Below are positions 1 through 7,908 of a stretch of 64,000 bases of DNA, in pieces. The stretch comes from Segatella copri. GTDB taxonomy: Bacteria > Bacteroidota > Bacteroidia > Bacteroidales > Bacteroidaceae. The DNA lies in contig NZ_CP137557.1 in NCBI RefSeq assembly GCF_019249655.2, positions 3,753,001-3,817,000 on the forward strand, read 5' to 3'. The first letter of the stretch is position 1. Every line of letters begins with the position of its first letter. The translations under genes were made by a program, and so were the position numbers. Below the pieces are notes generated by a model. That model did not search any database. It worked only from the letters and a program-made list of their open reading frames with translations, and had not been told where the DNA came from.

Positions 1-190
1 CTGCGTTGCACCCTCTTTTGCCACAGTGTCGCTACCTTTTTGACCTCTGTGTCATCTTATGAGGGCGGTTGCGGATTTGAGGAAATTTAAGTAAGTTTTG
101 AAAAGCGGGTTACACTTTCATATAAGTTTTGCCCGAAACGAGATAAAGAGAAAAAAAATATATATTCATTTATTTAAAACGAGAGAGATT
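1..190. other. Leader upstream of the SusC gene
   Basis: No gene is visible here. The segment holds two copies of the string TAAGTTTTG (near 91 and 125), each one base off the Bacteroidota -7 consensus TAnnTTTG, so the susC promoter is probably here but cannot be fixed. The purine-rich stretch before 191 is the likely 5' untranslated region. The left window edge cuts off anything further upstream. Confidence 0.35.
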
Positions 191-3100
191 ATGGATAAAA
201 GACTCATGACATTAGTCGCAGGCCTCACCCTGAGTACGGGTATGGCATTTGCGCAAAGTCAAATCTCTGGTAAGGTTACCTCTTCTGAGGATGGCAGCCC
301 AGTTATCGGTGCTTCCATCAAGGTGGCAGGCACTAACACAGGTACAGTTACCGACATCGACGGTAACTTTTCATTGAACGCTCCTGCCGGAGCCAAGTTG
401 GAGATTTCTTACATTGGTATGAACTCGCAGACCGTAAAGGCATCTTCTAACATGAAGATTGTTATGGTTTCTGACGACAAGACTTTGGATGAGGTGGTTG
501 TTGTAGCTTATGGTACTACAACAAAGGCTTCTTTCACCGGTTCTGCTGCTGTAATGAAGGACAAGGACATGTCTGCAGCAAAGTCTTCACTTGTTAAGTC
601 ACTCGAGGGTAAAATGGCTGGTGTCAATCTTGGTGCTTCTACAGGAGACCCAGGTTCTGACCAGAGTATTTTGATTCGTGGTATTGGTTCTATCAATGGC
701 TCTACTCAGCCTTTGTTTGTCATTGATGGTGTTCCTGTATCAAATAGTGATATGGAAAATGCTGGTGGTCATACCCGTTCTCAGTCTATCTTGTCTTCTA
801 TCAACCCAAATGATATTGAAAGCATGACCGTATTGAAGGATGCTGCCGCATCTTCACTCTATGGTTCTCGTGCAGCCAATGGTGTCATTATCATTACTAC
901 CAAGAGAGGTAAGGAAGGTAAGACACATGTCAACTATGATATGCAGATGGGTTGGAGCAACATTGCCAAAAAGAGTGCATTCGAGACCATGAATAGTGCT
1001 GAGTTGAAGGAGTATTGGACTGATGCAGTCAAGAACTATTTTGAAATGTATCCAAATGCATTGAAAGCATATTATCCTGGTATGGATGCTTCTGCTGCAG
1101 CTTTAGCTGAAATCCAATCTGGCTATTTTAGTAATTATGACTCTAATGAGACAACAGACTGGTTTAATGAAATTTACCGCACAGGTTTCACCACAGACCA
1201 TCAGATTTCTATTGATGGTGGTAATGACCGTACGAAATTCTTCACCAGCTTTGGCTATAATAAGGTGAATGGTACAGTAAAGGGTAGTTCTTTTGACCGT
1301 TATAGTGGTCGTTTGAATTTGGATCATAAAGTAACAGACTGGTTCAAGGTTTCTGCAAAGGAAATGCTTTCATTTACCAATACTTCTGGTTTCCGTGATC
1401 AGGGTGACCAGGCACAGGGATTTGGTACAAGTTCACCAATGTCTGTTCTTTTCTCAATGGACCCTACTGCCAAGGTAAAGAATGAAGATGGTTCATATAA
1501 TGCAAGTGCTTCTTTCTCATCTACAATCTCTAATCCAAACTTGATGTTTGGTGATGTAAAAGATCAGGGCGATCGTTCTGAGACATTGGATGCAGAATTG
1601 ATGCGTAGTTTGACTAATGTTGAAGGTGAATTAAAGTTGCCATACGATTTGACTTTACGTTCAGTCTTTGGTTTCGACTATATGAGCAACAGTATCCGCG
1701 AGTTCTGGGCTCCAAAGAGTGTAAATGGTAAGGCTCAGAATGGTATTGGTTCTCGTAGCGTATATACAAGTAAGACTCTTACCTCTTCTACAACATTGAA
1801 TTATAATCATTCATTTGGTAAGCATAATCTTGCTGCAATGGCTGGTTTTGAGACAGAGAAGCGCGACCTGTTGATATTGTATGCTTCTGCTCAGAATTAT
1901 GCAGCTGCATTGCCTGAGTTGTCTAATGGCCAGTCTAATAGCAACTCCAGCATGAGCTATACTGCTGCAATGATGTCATGGTTGGGTAGCTTAAACTACA
2001 ACTATGATAATAAGTACTATTTCTCTGCAAGTTATCGTCGTGATGGTTCTTCACGTTTGGCAGCAGACAACCGTTGGTCTGACTTCTTCTCTGTATCTGG
2101 TGCTTGGCGTATCAGCAGTGAGGAATTCTTGAAGGACAATGATTTGTTCAGCGATTTGAAGCTTCGTCTTTCTTATGGTACTAATGGTAACCTGCCTACA
2201 GATTATTATGGTTATATGGGTACATATTCTACTTCTGGTGGTTATGGCTCACAACCTGCAATTTTCTGGGGTCAGATGGCTAATGAAAAGTTGAGCTGGG
2301 AAAAATCTCACAACTTCAATATCGGTTTGGATTGGACTTTGTATAATCGGGTGACATTAACTTTCGATTATTACAACAAGTTGACAAAAGACCTTCTTTT
2401 CCAGATGCCAGTATCATACGTAACTGGTTTCAACAGTTATTGGAATAATATCGGTGAGTTGAAGAATCAGGGTCTTGAATTCTCTGTAAGCTCTCAGAAT
2501 ATTCGTACAAGTGATTTCTCTTGGACCACAGATTTCAATTTGACCAAGCAGAGCATTAAGGTCAATAAGTTGCCTAATGGTGACGATGTTCAGTATGGTG
2601 ATGGTAATATGTACTTGCTCCGTGAGGGTGAGTCTATGCATACATTCTATTTGCCAAAAGCTAAGGGTGTAAACTCTGAGACCGGTTTGATGGAATTCTG
2701 GATTGACCCAGAGGATGAGTCTAAGGGTGTAACACCTGTTTATTCAAAGGCAGGCAAGACAATTGTCGGTAAGGGTGTTCCTGATTGGATTGGTGGTATG
2801 ACCAATACTTTCCGTTACAAGGACTTTGATCTTTCATTCATGATTTCTTATCAGTTTGGTGGTGATTTGTTCGATTATCCAGGTTACTTCTTGACTTATA
2901 GCGATGGTGTTCGTATGGGCACATTCAATATGTCTAAGCGTGTAGCAGGTAATTATTGGAAAAAGCCAGGTGATGTAGCAGAATTCCCTAAGCCAATTAT
3001 GGGTAATCCTTATCGTTCTGATAAGTTCTCTTCACGTGAAATTATCTCTACAGATAACATTCGTATGCGCGATATTACTATTGGTTGGACTGTGCCATAT

Positions 3101-3268
3101 TTCAAGAAGTATATCAGCAATTTGCGCGTTTATTTCCGTGCAACCAATCCTTTCTTGATTTACAATGCAGCCAAGGATTTGGATCCAGATGTAGATGTCA
3201 ATGGTTATCGTCAGACTGATACTCCAACAACACGTCAGTTCCTGTTCGGTCTCAACTTCAGTTTTTAA
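191..3268 (+). CDS. SusC-like TonB-dependent outer-membrane receptor
   Basis: This is an outer-membrane transporter that works with the SusD-like lipoprotein encoded next to import glycans, here probably xylo-oligosaccharides. The open frame runs upstream to 98, but the ATG at 191 is preferred because it begins a signal peptide (MDKRLMTLVAG, ending AFAQ). The mature protein then starts with a carboxypeptidase-regulatory-like domain (ISGKV, GASI, GTVTDIDGNF), a TonB box region (LDEVVVVAYG), a plug domain with the SusC hallmark LFVIDGVPV, and a long beta-barrel ending in a Phe-containing C-terminus. The length of about 1025 residues is usual for SusC. The gene is followed after 22 bp by susD. 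The xylan specificity is inferred only from the GH67/GH10/GH43 genes that follow the island. Confidence 0.95.
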   Translation: MDKRLMTLVAGLTLSTGMAFAQSQISGKVTSSEDGSPVIGASIKVAGTNTGTVTDIDGNFSLNAPAGAKLEISYIGMNSQTVKASSNMKIVMVSDDKTLDEVVVVAYGTTTKASFTGSAAVMKDKDMSAAKSSLVKSLEGKMAGVNLGASTGDPGSDQSILIRGIGSINGSTQPLFVIDGVPVSNSDMENAGGHTRSQSILSSINPNDIESMTVLKDAAASSLYGSRAANGVIIITTKRGKEGKTHVNYDMQMGWSNIAKKSAFETMNSAELKEYWTDAVKNYFEMYPNALKAYYPGMDASAAALAEIQSGYFSNYDSNETTDWFNEIYRTGFTTDHQISIDGGNDRTKFFTSFGYNKVNGTVKGSSFDRYSGRLNLDHKVTDWFKVSAKEMLSFTNTSGFRDQGDQAQGFGTSSPMSVLFSMDPTAKVKNEDGSYNASASFSSTISNPNLMFGDVKDQGDRSETLDAELMRSLTNVEGELKLPYDLTLRSVFGFDYMSNSIREFWAPKSVNGKAQNGIGSRSVYTSKTLTSSTTLNYNHSFGKHNLAAMAGFETEKRDLLILYASAQNYAAALPELSNGQSNSNSSMSYTAAMMSWLGSLNYNYDNKYYFSASYRRDGSSRLAADNRWSDFFSVSGAWRISSEEFLKDNDLFSDLKLRLSYGTNGNLPTDYYGYMGTYSTSGGYGSQPAIFWGQMANEKLSWEKSHNFNIGLDWTLYNRVTLTFDYYNKLTKDLLFQMPVSYVTGFNSYWNNIGELKNQGLEFSVSSQNIRTSDFSWTTDFNLTKQSIKVNKLPNGDDVQYGDGNMYLLREGESMHTFYLPKAKGVNSETGLMEFWIDPEDESKGVTPVYSKAGKTIVGKGVPDWIGGMTNTFRYKDFDLSFMISYQFGGDLFDYPGYFLTYSDGVRMGTFNMSKRVAGNYWKKPGDVAEFPKPIMGNPYRSDKFSSREIISTDNIRMRDITIGWTVPYFKKYISNLRVYFRATNPFLIYNAAKDLDPDVDVNGYRQTDTPTTRQFLFGLNFSF

Positions 3269-3290
3269 ACAATAATAGAAGATTATAAAT

Positions 3291-4742
3291 ATGAAAAAGA
3301 TATATTTAGTATTGGGTATTGCTGCAAGCATGATGTTCTCTTCATGCAGCGACTTCCTCGATAGAGAACCTTCTACAGAACTACCTACCAACTCTGCTAT
3401 TAAGAGTACTTCTGATTTGCAGAATGCCGTCAATGGTATTGGCTATGTCCTCTCTGGTTCTTTGGTTGGTTATGATAAAATGTCATATGCCTCTGAGTTT
3501 ACTCTTTTTGGTGATTTGCGTACCAACGATTTCATGGCTCCTTCTTCACAGGGACAGACAGATGAAATCCGCCAATATGCTTATTCTCCAAACGGAACAT
3601 ATCCTGATGCAGGTTATCAGATTTTCTATAAGGCATTGTCAAATGTAAACAGTGCCTTAGAAGCTGTTCCTAATGTGGAAGGTAAGCAGGCTACGATTGA
3701 CAATCTCAAAGGTCAGTTGATTGCTTGGCGTGGTTTGTTGCATTTCGACTTGGCTCGTATGTTCTGTTATATTCCAACAACTGTGGATAATCCTTCTAAC
3801 TCTTTGGGTTTGGTCTTGGCAGATAAGACTTTCCCACAGGATTACAAGGGCGTTCGTACTGATTTGAAAACAACTTACGACTACATTATTCAGCAGTTTA
3901 CCGATGCACTTCCTTTGCTGAGCAAAACTTCTGATGTAGGTTACTTTAACTATTATGCAGCTTTGGCTCTTCGTGCTCGTGCTTACCTTTATGCTGGTGA
4001 ATACACCAAGGCTCTCGCTGATGCTAAGGAGGTCATAGATCATGCTGGTGAAGCAGGTTATGAACTTTATACTCGTAGCAATTATGTTTCTGCTTGGGCA
4101 AGTGCAGGAACCACAGAGTCTCTTTTTGAGATGAAACTTTCTTCTGAGTATAATGCTCAACGTCATGGTCCTGGCTATTATACAGATGCAACAGGTTATC
4201 CTGAGTGCGCTTTCAATACTAACGGCTATTTGTACAAGTATCTTTCTTCTCATCCAAAGGATGTACGTTCTGGTCTGATTAAAGATCAGACAGATGCTGA
4301 TGAGTATGAGGCTGCAGCAGGTTATTATCCAGCAAAGTATCCTGGTCAGAATGCTAATATCTACGTAAATAATCCAAAGATTATCCGTCTTTCTGAGGTT
4401 TATCTGATTGCTGCAGAGGCTCAGTGGCACATTGACAATCCTGGTTCATACACTTTGACTGCAACAAGTGCTGCCGCAGCTGAATACATCAATGCTATTC
4501 AGAAAAATCGTATTGAAGGATATGAGGATGTTACATCTGTAACTCTTCAGGATATTCTTCATCAATATGAGATTGAGTTGTTCTGCGAGAACCAGATAAC
4601 TTATGCATATTGGCGTAATCACCAGAGTGTAACAAGTGGCGATGAGGAAGAAATCAAGTATAACGATTATCGTACTATCTTGCCTATTCCTCAGGCTGAG
4701 CGCGACTACAATAAGGAACTGCAGCAGAATCCTGAGTATTAA
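3291..4742 (+). CDS. SusD/RagB-family surface glycan-binding lipoprotein
   Basis: This is the partner of the preceding SusC-like receptor: a surface lipoprotein that binds oligosaccharides and caps the transporter. The N-terminus MKKIYLVLG...MMFSSC is a lipoprotein signal with the lipid-accepting Cys near residue 19, followed by SDFLDREP, the usual SusD start. The rest shows SusD features: an N-terminal helical TPR-like region (ARMFCYIPTT; LALRARAYLYAGEYTKAL) and the C-terminal RLSEVYLIAAEA motif. At 483 residues it is slightly short for the family but complete. It ends in front of a strong hairpin (4777-4829) that probably terminates the susCD transcript. The mobile-type island begins directly behind it. 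Confidence 0.94.
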   Translation: MKKIYLVLGIAASMMFSSCSDFLDREPSTELPTNSAIKSTSDLQNAVNGIGYVLSGSLVGYDKMSYASEFTLFGDLRTNDFMAPSSQGQTDEIRQYAYSPNGTYPDAGYQIFYKALSNVNSALEAVPNVEGKQATIDNLKGQLIAWRGLLHFDLARMFCYIPTTVDNPSNSLGLVLADKTFPQDYKGVRTDLKTTYDYIIQQFTDALPLLSKTSDVGYFNYYAALALRARAYLYAGEYTKALADAKEVIDHAGEAGYELYTRSNYVSAWASAGTTESLFEMKLSSEYNAQRHGPGYYTDATGYPECAFNTNGYLYKYLSSHPKDVRSGLIKDQTDADEYEAAAGYYPAKYPGQNANIYVNNPKIIRLSEVYLIAAEAQWHIDNPGSYTLTATSAAAAEYINAIQKNRIEGYEDVTSVTLQDILHQYEIELFCENQITYAYWRNHQSVTSGDEEEIKYNDYRTILPIPQAERDYNKELQQNPEY

Positions 4743-4776
4743 ATCTTAGAGATATAAGATGTAGTACAATAAAATA

Positions 4777-4829
4777 AAAGGTGTATCCTTCTTGCCCCAT
4801 ACATCGGGCAAGCGAGGATACACCTTTTT
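4777..4829. terminator. Bidirectional hairpin terminator, repeat copy 1
   Basis: The arm AAAGGTGTATCC pairs with GGATACACCTTT, with an inner stem CTTGCCC/GGGCAAG, followed on the + strand by a T-rich tract. It sits 34 bp after the susD stop and would end that transcript. A-runs at the left edge make it usable in the other direction too. Confidence 0.8.
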
Positions 4830-4893
4830 CTTTTTATCTCCCTCACTCTCAAACATTTTCCCAGAATTTCTTGCATCTTTCAGAAGAAAAGCG

Positions 4894-4901
4894 TATCTTT
4901 G
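4894..4901 (+). promoter_or_regulatory. -7 promoter element for the Rpn gene
   Basis: TATCTTTG matches the Bacteroidota -7 consensus TAnnTTTG. Transcription would begin near 4908 and give a leader of about 100 nt before the start at 5006. The same octamer is kept in repeat copy 2 and, as TAACTTTG, in copy 3. No clear TTTG -33 element is seen at the usual distance. Confidence 0.55.
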
Positions 4902-5005
4902 CAGAAGATTAGCTGCGCTCGGCAATTTGTAAGCAAGCTTACATTGCTTTCGCTGGCATAATCTTTGCAGCACGAAAGTTGAATCATTAAAATAAGGAGG
5001 CAAAT

Positions 5006-5893
5006 ATGACAGAGCTAAGAGATAGATACATACGCTTTGACTGGGCTATCAAGCGTTTGCTTCGCCAGAAGGCGAACTTTGGGGTGCTTGAGGGCTTCCT
5101 GACTGTATTTCTGAATGAACCTATCAAGATTGTTGATATTCTGGAAAGCGAAGGTAATCAGCAGCAGGCTAATGATAAGTTCAACAGGGTTGATATCAAG
5201 GCGAAAAACAGCAAGGGAGAAATCATTATCGTCGAGATACAGAACACAAGTGAACTGTATTACCTGGAGCGTGTGCTCTATGGAGTAGCCAAAGCCATCA
5301 CAGAGCATATCAATCTGGGAAATACCTACAAAGAGGTGAAGAAGGTATATTCCATCAGCATTCTGTACTTTGATCTGGGCAAGGGTTCTGACTATATTTA
5401 TGTGGGACAGAACAACTTCGTGGGCTTGCATACCCAAGACCATCTTGTTATCAGCACCAAGGAGAAAGATACGATAGTAAGGAAATCGCCTTCTGAGATT
5501 TTCCCAACTTATATTCTGGTTCGTGTAAACGAATTCAACAAGGTGGCTAAATCACCATTGGAAGAATGGGTTGAGTATCTGAAGAATGGTGTCATCTCTC
5601 CTGAAACCCAAGCGCCAGGTCTGCAGGAAGCTCGTGAGAAACTGAAATACTATTCCATGTCGGATGCAGAACGCTATGCATACGATGAGCACATCAATGC
5701 CATCATGATTCAAAATGACGTTCTGGGAAATGCAAGATTGGAAGGTATGGAAGAAGGTAGAGCTGAAGGCAAAGCTGAAGGTAGAACTGAAGAGAAAAAT
5801 AACATTGCCCGCAAAATGCTGGCTAATGGATTGAGCATAGAGCAGATAGCTTTAATTACCGGTTTGACAGAGCAGGAAATTAAAAGACTATAA
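5006..5893 (+). CDS. Rpn/PDDEXK_2-type recombination-promoting nuclease (putative transposase family)
   Basis: This is a member of the PD-(D/E)XK 'Rpn family recombination-promoting nuclease/putative transposase' group. The N-terminal part (RYIRFDWAIKRLLRQ... FLTVFLNEPIKIVDIL) is typical, and the nuclease core is visible as Asp63 in RVDIKAK followed by Glu77-x-Gln79 in IVEIQN. The C-terminal tail has a low-complexity EG-rich repeat (EGRAEGKAEGRTEEK) encoded by 12-bp tandem units near 5753-5790, then a small helix-turn-helix-like end (GLSIEQIALITGL). The start at 5006 is fixed by an AAGGAGG site, which is unusually strong for Bacteroidota. E. coli Rpn proteins are DNA endonucleases linked to recombination and phage defence; activity here is inferred. 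The gene stands alone between two copies of the hairpin/leader repeat and looks like accessory DNA inserted in the xylan locus. Confidence 0.85.
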   Translation: MTELRDRYIRFDWAIKRLLRQKANFGVLEGFLTVFLNEPIKIVDILESEGNQQQANDKFNRVDIKAKNSKGEIIIVEIQNTSELYYLERVLYGVAKAITEHINLGNTYKEVKKVYSISILYFDLGKGSDYIYVGQNNFVGLHTQDHLVISTKEKDTIVRKSPSEIFPTYILVRVNEFNKVAKSPLEEWVEYLKNGVISPETQAPGLQEAREKLKYYSMSDAERYAYDEHINAIMIQNDVLGNARLEGMEEGRAEGKAEGRTEEKNNIARKMLANGLSIEQIALITGLTEQEIKRL

Positions 5894-5896
5894 TAT

Positions 5897-5950
5897 AAAA
5901 GGTGGATCCTTCTTGTCCCATACACCGGGCAAGCGGGATACACCTTTTTC
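5897..5950 (+). terminator. Hairpin terminator after the Rpn gene
   Basis: The repeat hairpin (GGTGGATCC ... GGATACACC with inner stem CCGGGCAAG region) is followed by CTTTTTCTTTTT and begins 3 bp after the Rpn stop codon. Compared with copy 1 it has several mismatches, so the stem is a little weaker. Confidence 0.6.
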
Positions 5951-6126
5951 TTTTTATCTCCCTCACTCTCAAACATTTTTCCAGAATTTCTTGCTTCTTT
6001 CAGAAGAAAAGCGTATCTTTGCAGAAGATTAGCTGCGCTCGGCAATTTGTAAGCAAGCTTACATTGCGCTTGCAGGCATAATCTTTGCAGCACGAAAGTT
6101 GAATTATTAAAACAAGGAGGTAGAAT
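5897..6126 (+). repeat. Hairpin/leader repeat, copy 2 (upstream of a 47-residue ORF)
   Basis: This is a second copy of the block at 4776-5005, with the same order: hairpin, T-tract, leader with TATCTTTG, the TGTAAGCAAGCTTACA palindrome and an AAGGAGG site next to an ATG. Differences are scattered substitutions and one deleted base in the hairpin. Its hairpin also serves as terminator for the Rpn gene, whose stop lies 3 bp upstream. Two direct repeats of this length could delete the Rpn gene by homologous recombination. Confidence 0.85.
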
Positions 6127-6270
6127 ATGGATTTATTTGATAGCAAAAGACAAGAAAGATTAGAGGCAGCAAGAAAGGCTTCTACTGCCAGTAAAGAAGC
6201 AGCACGCGCCTTTTTAATTAGGGCAGGAATTCTTTTACCTAATGGTGAAGTTGCACCACATTTGAGATAA
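6127..6270 (+). CDS. Small protein of 47 residues, function unknown
   Basis: A short frame with a strong AAGGAGG site 6 bp before the ATG. The product begins MDLFDSKRQERLEAARKAST and continues as a basic helical segment (SKEAARAFLIRAG) ending VAPHLR. It is preceded by the same leader as the Rpn gene, so expression is likely. I recognise no domain; the charged amphipathic helix would fit a DNA- or protein-binding peptide, but that is speculation. After the TAA the same frame stays open for 24 more codons (to 6345) with coding-like composition, so the stop may be natural or a nonsense change in a 72-residue protein. Confidence 0.6.
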   Translation: MDLFDSKRQERLEAARKASTASKEAARAFLIRAGILLPNGEVAPHLR

Positions 6271-6496
6271 AGGTATGCAAAAGCAAAACGTTTAAGGTCG
6301 CAAATTGAGATCTTAAACGAAAAATATGATCAACAAGGCGACTGAGCAAGCATAACAATGCGGCTGAATAAGCGTAACGAGACGGCTCATCTGGCACAAG
6401 GATACGACTGCGCTGGGTCAAAGATATAGATTAGGAGGTTCAAGCAGTCGGTATCTGAGGTTCTGAGAGACTATATCTGAGGTTCAAGCAGACTGC
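6271..6496. other. Non-coding remnant between small ORF and insertion sequence
   Basis: No gene is supported. The first 75 bases continue the frame of the small ORF. The rest holds the duplicated phrase GGTTCAAGCAG (near 6438 and 6481) and ends in AGCAGACTGC (6487-6496), the left copy of the insertion sequence's target duplication. Confidence 0.5.
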
Positions 6497-6515
6497 CAGG
6501 GCAGACGCATTAAAT
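6497..6515. repeat. Left terminal inverted repeat of the ISAs1 element
   Basis: Nineteen bases identical to the reverse complement of 7777-7795. The transposase stop codon (6510-6512) lies inside it. The outer AGGGCAG can also pair with CTGCCCT at 6520-6526, giving a small hairpin at this end only. Confidence 0.9.
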
Positions 6516-7652
6516 TGCGCTGCCCTCCAAAAGTTTTGACAGGTACTCTTCATCCCAGTCTGCCTTCAATCTTTTCAGGTTGAGACTTCCCTTGGTCGTC
6601 TTGTCATTTTTCAAGATGGAGAGGGCCATTTTGCTTATGGTAGAGAAGTTCCTCGCTGCATTTTTGACTTTCTTACTTTCGTCTTCTCTGAAAGTAATGT
6701 CCAATTGCCAATGCAAGTTGTTTTCTATGGACCAATGTTGCCTAATGGCGCTTGCTATCTTTTCGGGGTCTTCATTACTTAAGGAAGTTATATAGTATCT
6801 TGTTTCCTCAGATGTTTCACCAGATGTCGCAACAGATCTTCTTGAGGTAATCCCGACAACAGACCTTAACCCAACAAACCTGTTCTTAAACATTCCCTGC
6901 ATTATGTCCCCATAGCTTACAACAATGCAGGTTCTTTCTTCCTGACGACCATGTCCCTCATTAAAGGAATAATGTTTTGTCACTACATTACAATTGCCTC
7001 TATACTCATGCTCGTAAATCATGTCCTTAGCTAATTCGTAACTTTTCTTCTGATTTTCCTTCAAGGCGATAATATAGTCACCCTTGCCTTCTATGATTTT
7101 CTCTGTTATAGAAGTTTGGCATCCCATAGCATCTATTGTCACAATGGCATTTGACACGTCTATAGCACTAAGCAACTTGGGAACGACCGTGATTTCATTT
7201 GTTTTTTCACCGACTTTCTCTTGCCCAAGTGATATGCTATTGTCTGCTGACCAAGCAGATACGATCCATGTGCGGAAGTCAGCTTGACCAATAGTGTGCT
7301 CGGCATCACACTTGCTTGATCCACGCATAAGTTTGCCATCAATGGCAACAACACCTTTGACTTCCCCTACAATTTCTCTAACCCAGTTTCTGAAGATCTC
7401 TTCAAATCCTTTTGGATCAAAGATAGAAAAGAAACGATTGAAGGTGTCATGGCTTGGAATAGTCTCCAACCCCTGCAAACGCTTTTTGAAGAAGTCTAAC
7501 TTACTTTTTCCAAACTCTGCAATTTCGTTCCAAGATTGAGCTCCTGCAATTACCGCAGCGATTGTAATGTAAATGATATGTTCCATTTTATGGACAGTTC
7601 GACCCTCAACTCGTGGGTCGGCTATTTGTTTAGATAACTTAATAATGCTCAT
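6510..7652 (-). CDS. ISAs1-family transposase (DDE type)
   Basis: This 380-residue transposase mobilises the surrounding element. The N-terminus MSIIKLSKQIADPRVEGRT and the phrase QSWNEIAEFG are typical of the ISAs1 group's associated domain. The catalytic triad is visible: Asp in VVAIDGKLMRGS, Asp in IVTIDAMGCQ, and Glu in HWSIENNLHWQLD. The length is normal for the family and the frame is unbroken. The stop codon is inside the left inverted repeat. A promoter with both -33 and -7 elements lies inside the right end of the element. Confidence 0.94.
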   Translation of the reverse strand: MSIIKLSKQIADPRVEGRTVHKMEHIIYITIAAVIAGAQSWNEIAEFGKSKLDFFKKRLQGLETIPSHDTFNRFFSIFDPKGFEEIFRNWVREIVGEVKGVVAIDGKLMRGSSKCDAEHTIGQADFRTWIVSAWSADNSISLGQEKVGEKTNEITVVPKLLSAIDVSNAIVTIDAMGCQTSITEKIIEGKGDYIIALKENQKKSYELAKDMIYEHEYRGNCNVVTKHYSFNEGHGRQEERTCIVVSYGDIMQGMFKNRFVGLRSVVGITSRRSVATSGETSEETRYYITSLSNEDPEKIASAIRQHWSIENNLHWQLDITFREDESKKVKNAARNFSTISKMALSILKNDKTTKGSLNLKRLKADWDEEYLSKLLEGSAI

Positions 7653-7684
7653 TTTGTACCTTTTAATTGTTATTTATTCCTTTA

Positions 7685-7716
7685 CAAAGGTACAAAAAAT
7701 ATTTCATATATACAAA
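7685..7716 (-). promoter_or_regulatory. Transposase promoter inside the insertion sequence
   Basis: Read on the minus strand, TTTG (7713-7716) and TACCTTTG (7685-7692) are separated by 20 bp, a full match to the Bacteroidota promoter pattern. It points into the transposase, whose start is about 32 bp downstream. Confidence 0.75.
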
Positions 7717-7776
7717 TATATAATGTTAATATTCAATAAGTTATAACAGTATAACACAGATGTTAACGAATAAAAT

Positions 7777-7795
7777 ATTTAATGCGTCTGCCCTG
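7777..7795. repeat. Right terminal inverted repeat of the ISAs1 element
   Basis: The reverse complement matches the left end over 19 bp. It is followed directly by the second copy of the 10-bp target duplication (7796-7805). Confidence 0.9.
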
Positions 7796-7821
7796 AGCAG
7801 ACTGCTTCTTGATGATTCCCA

Positions 7822-7893
7822 CTAGGCTCGACAGCTCTGCTGAGCCTAGTCAGCAGCTCTGCCCACTGCAGTCAGCAGTTCTGCTGAGCCTAG
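7822..7893. repeat. CTAGGCTC/GAGCCTAG inverted and direct repeats
   Basis: CTAGGCTC at 7822-7829 can pair with GAGCCTAG at 7842-7849, and the phrase TCTGCTGAGCCTAG returns at 7880-7893. Several CAGCAG/CTGCTG strings lie between. The piece has no gene; it may be a degraded repeat element. Confidence 0.5.
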
Positions 7894-7908
7894 CGGCGAC
7901 ACCTCATT

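Larger units (their letters stand above)
4776..5005 (+). repeat. Hairpin/leader repeat, copy 1 (upstream of the Rpn gene)
   Basis: About 230 bp made of a near-palindromic hairpin (4777-4829) and a conserved leader that contains a TATCTTTG promoter element, the palindrome TGTAAGCAAGCTTACA and a strong AAGGAGG ribosome-binding site ending just before the start codon at 5006. The same block recurs at 5897-6126, differing by roughly a dozen positions by eye, and its central part recurs at 8046-8147. This looks like a dispersed cassette rather than a normal untranslated region. Confidence 0.85.
6497..7795 (-). mobile_element. Intact ISAs1-family insertion sequence, 1299 bp
   Basis: Both ends are defined by sequence. 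The terminal inverted repeat CAGGGCAGACGCATTAAAT is identical over 19 bp at 6497-6515 and, reversed, at 7777-7795. Immediately outside lies a perfect 10-bp direct repeat AGCAGACTGC at 6487-6496 and 7796-7805, which is the target-site duplication; 8-10 bp is normal for the ISAs1 family. The element holds one leftward transposase gene with its own promoter. Perfect ends, an open transposase frame and an unmutated duplication suggest a recent insertion. Confidence 0.93.

Noticed and set aside
4746..5003. Leftward frame of 85 codons in repeat copy 1, with similar frames in copies 2 and 3 (phrases such as CKLAYKLPSAANLLQRYAFLLK)
   Set aside because: The likeness between copies reflects the conserved DNA of the leader and its promoter; the frame runs through the terminator hairpin and shifts between copies. 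It is probably not translated.
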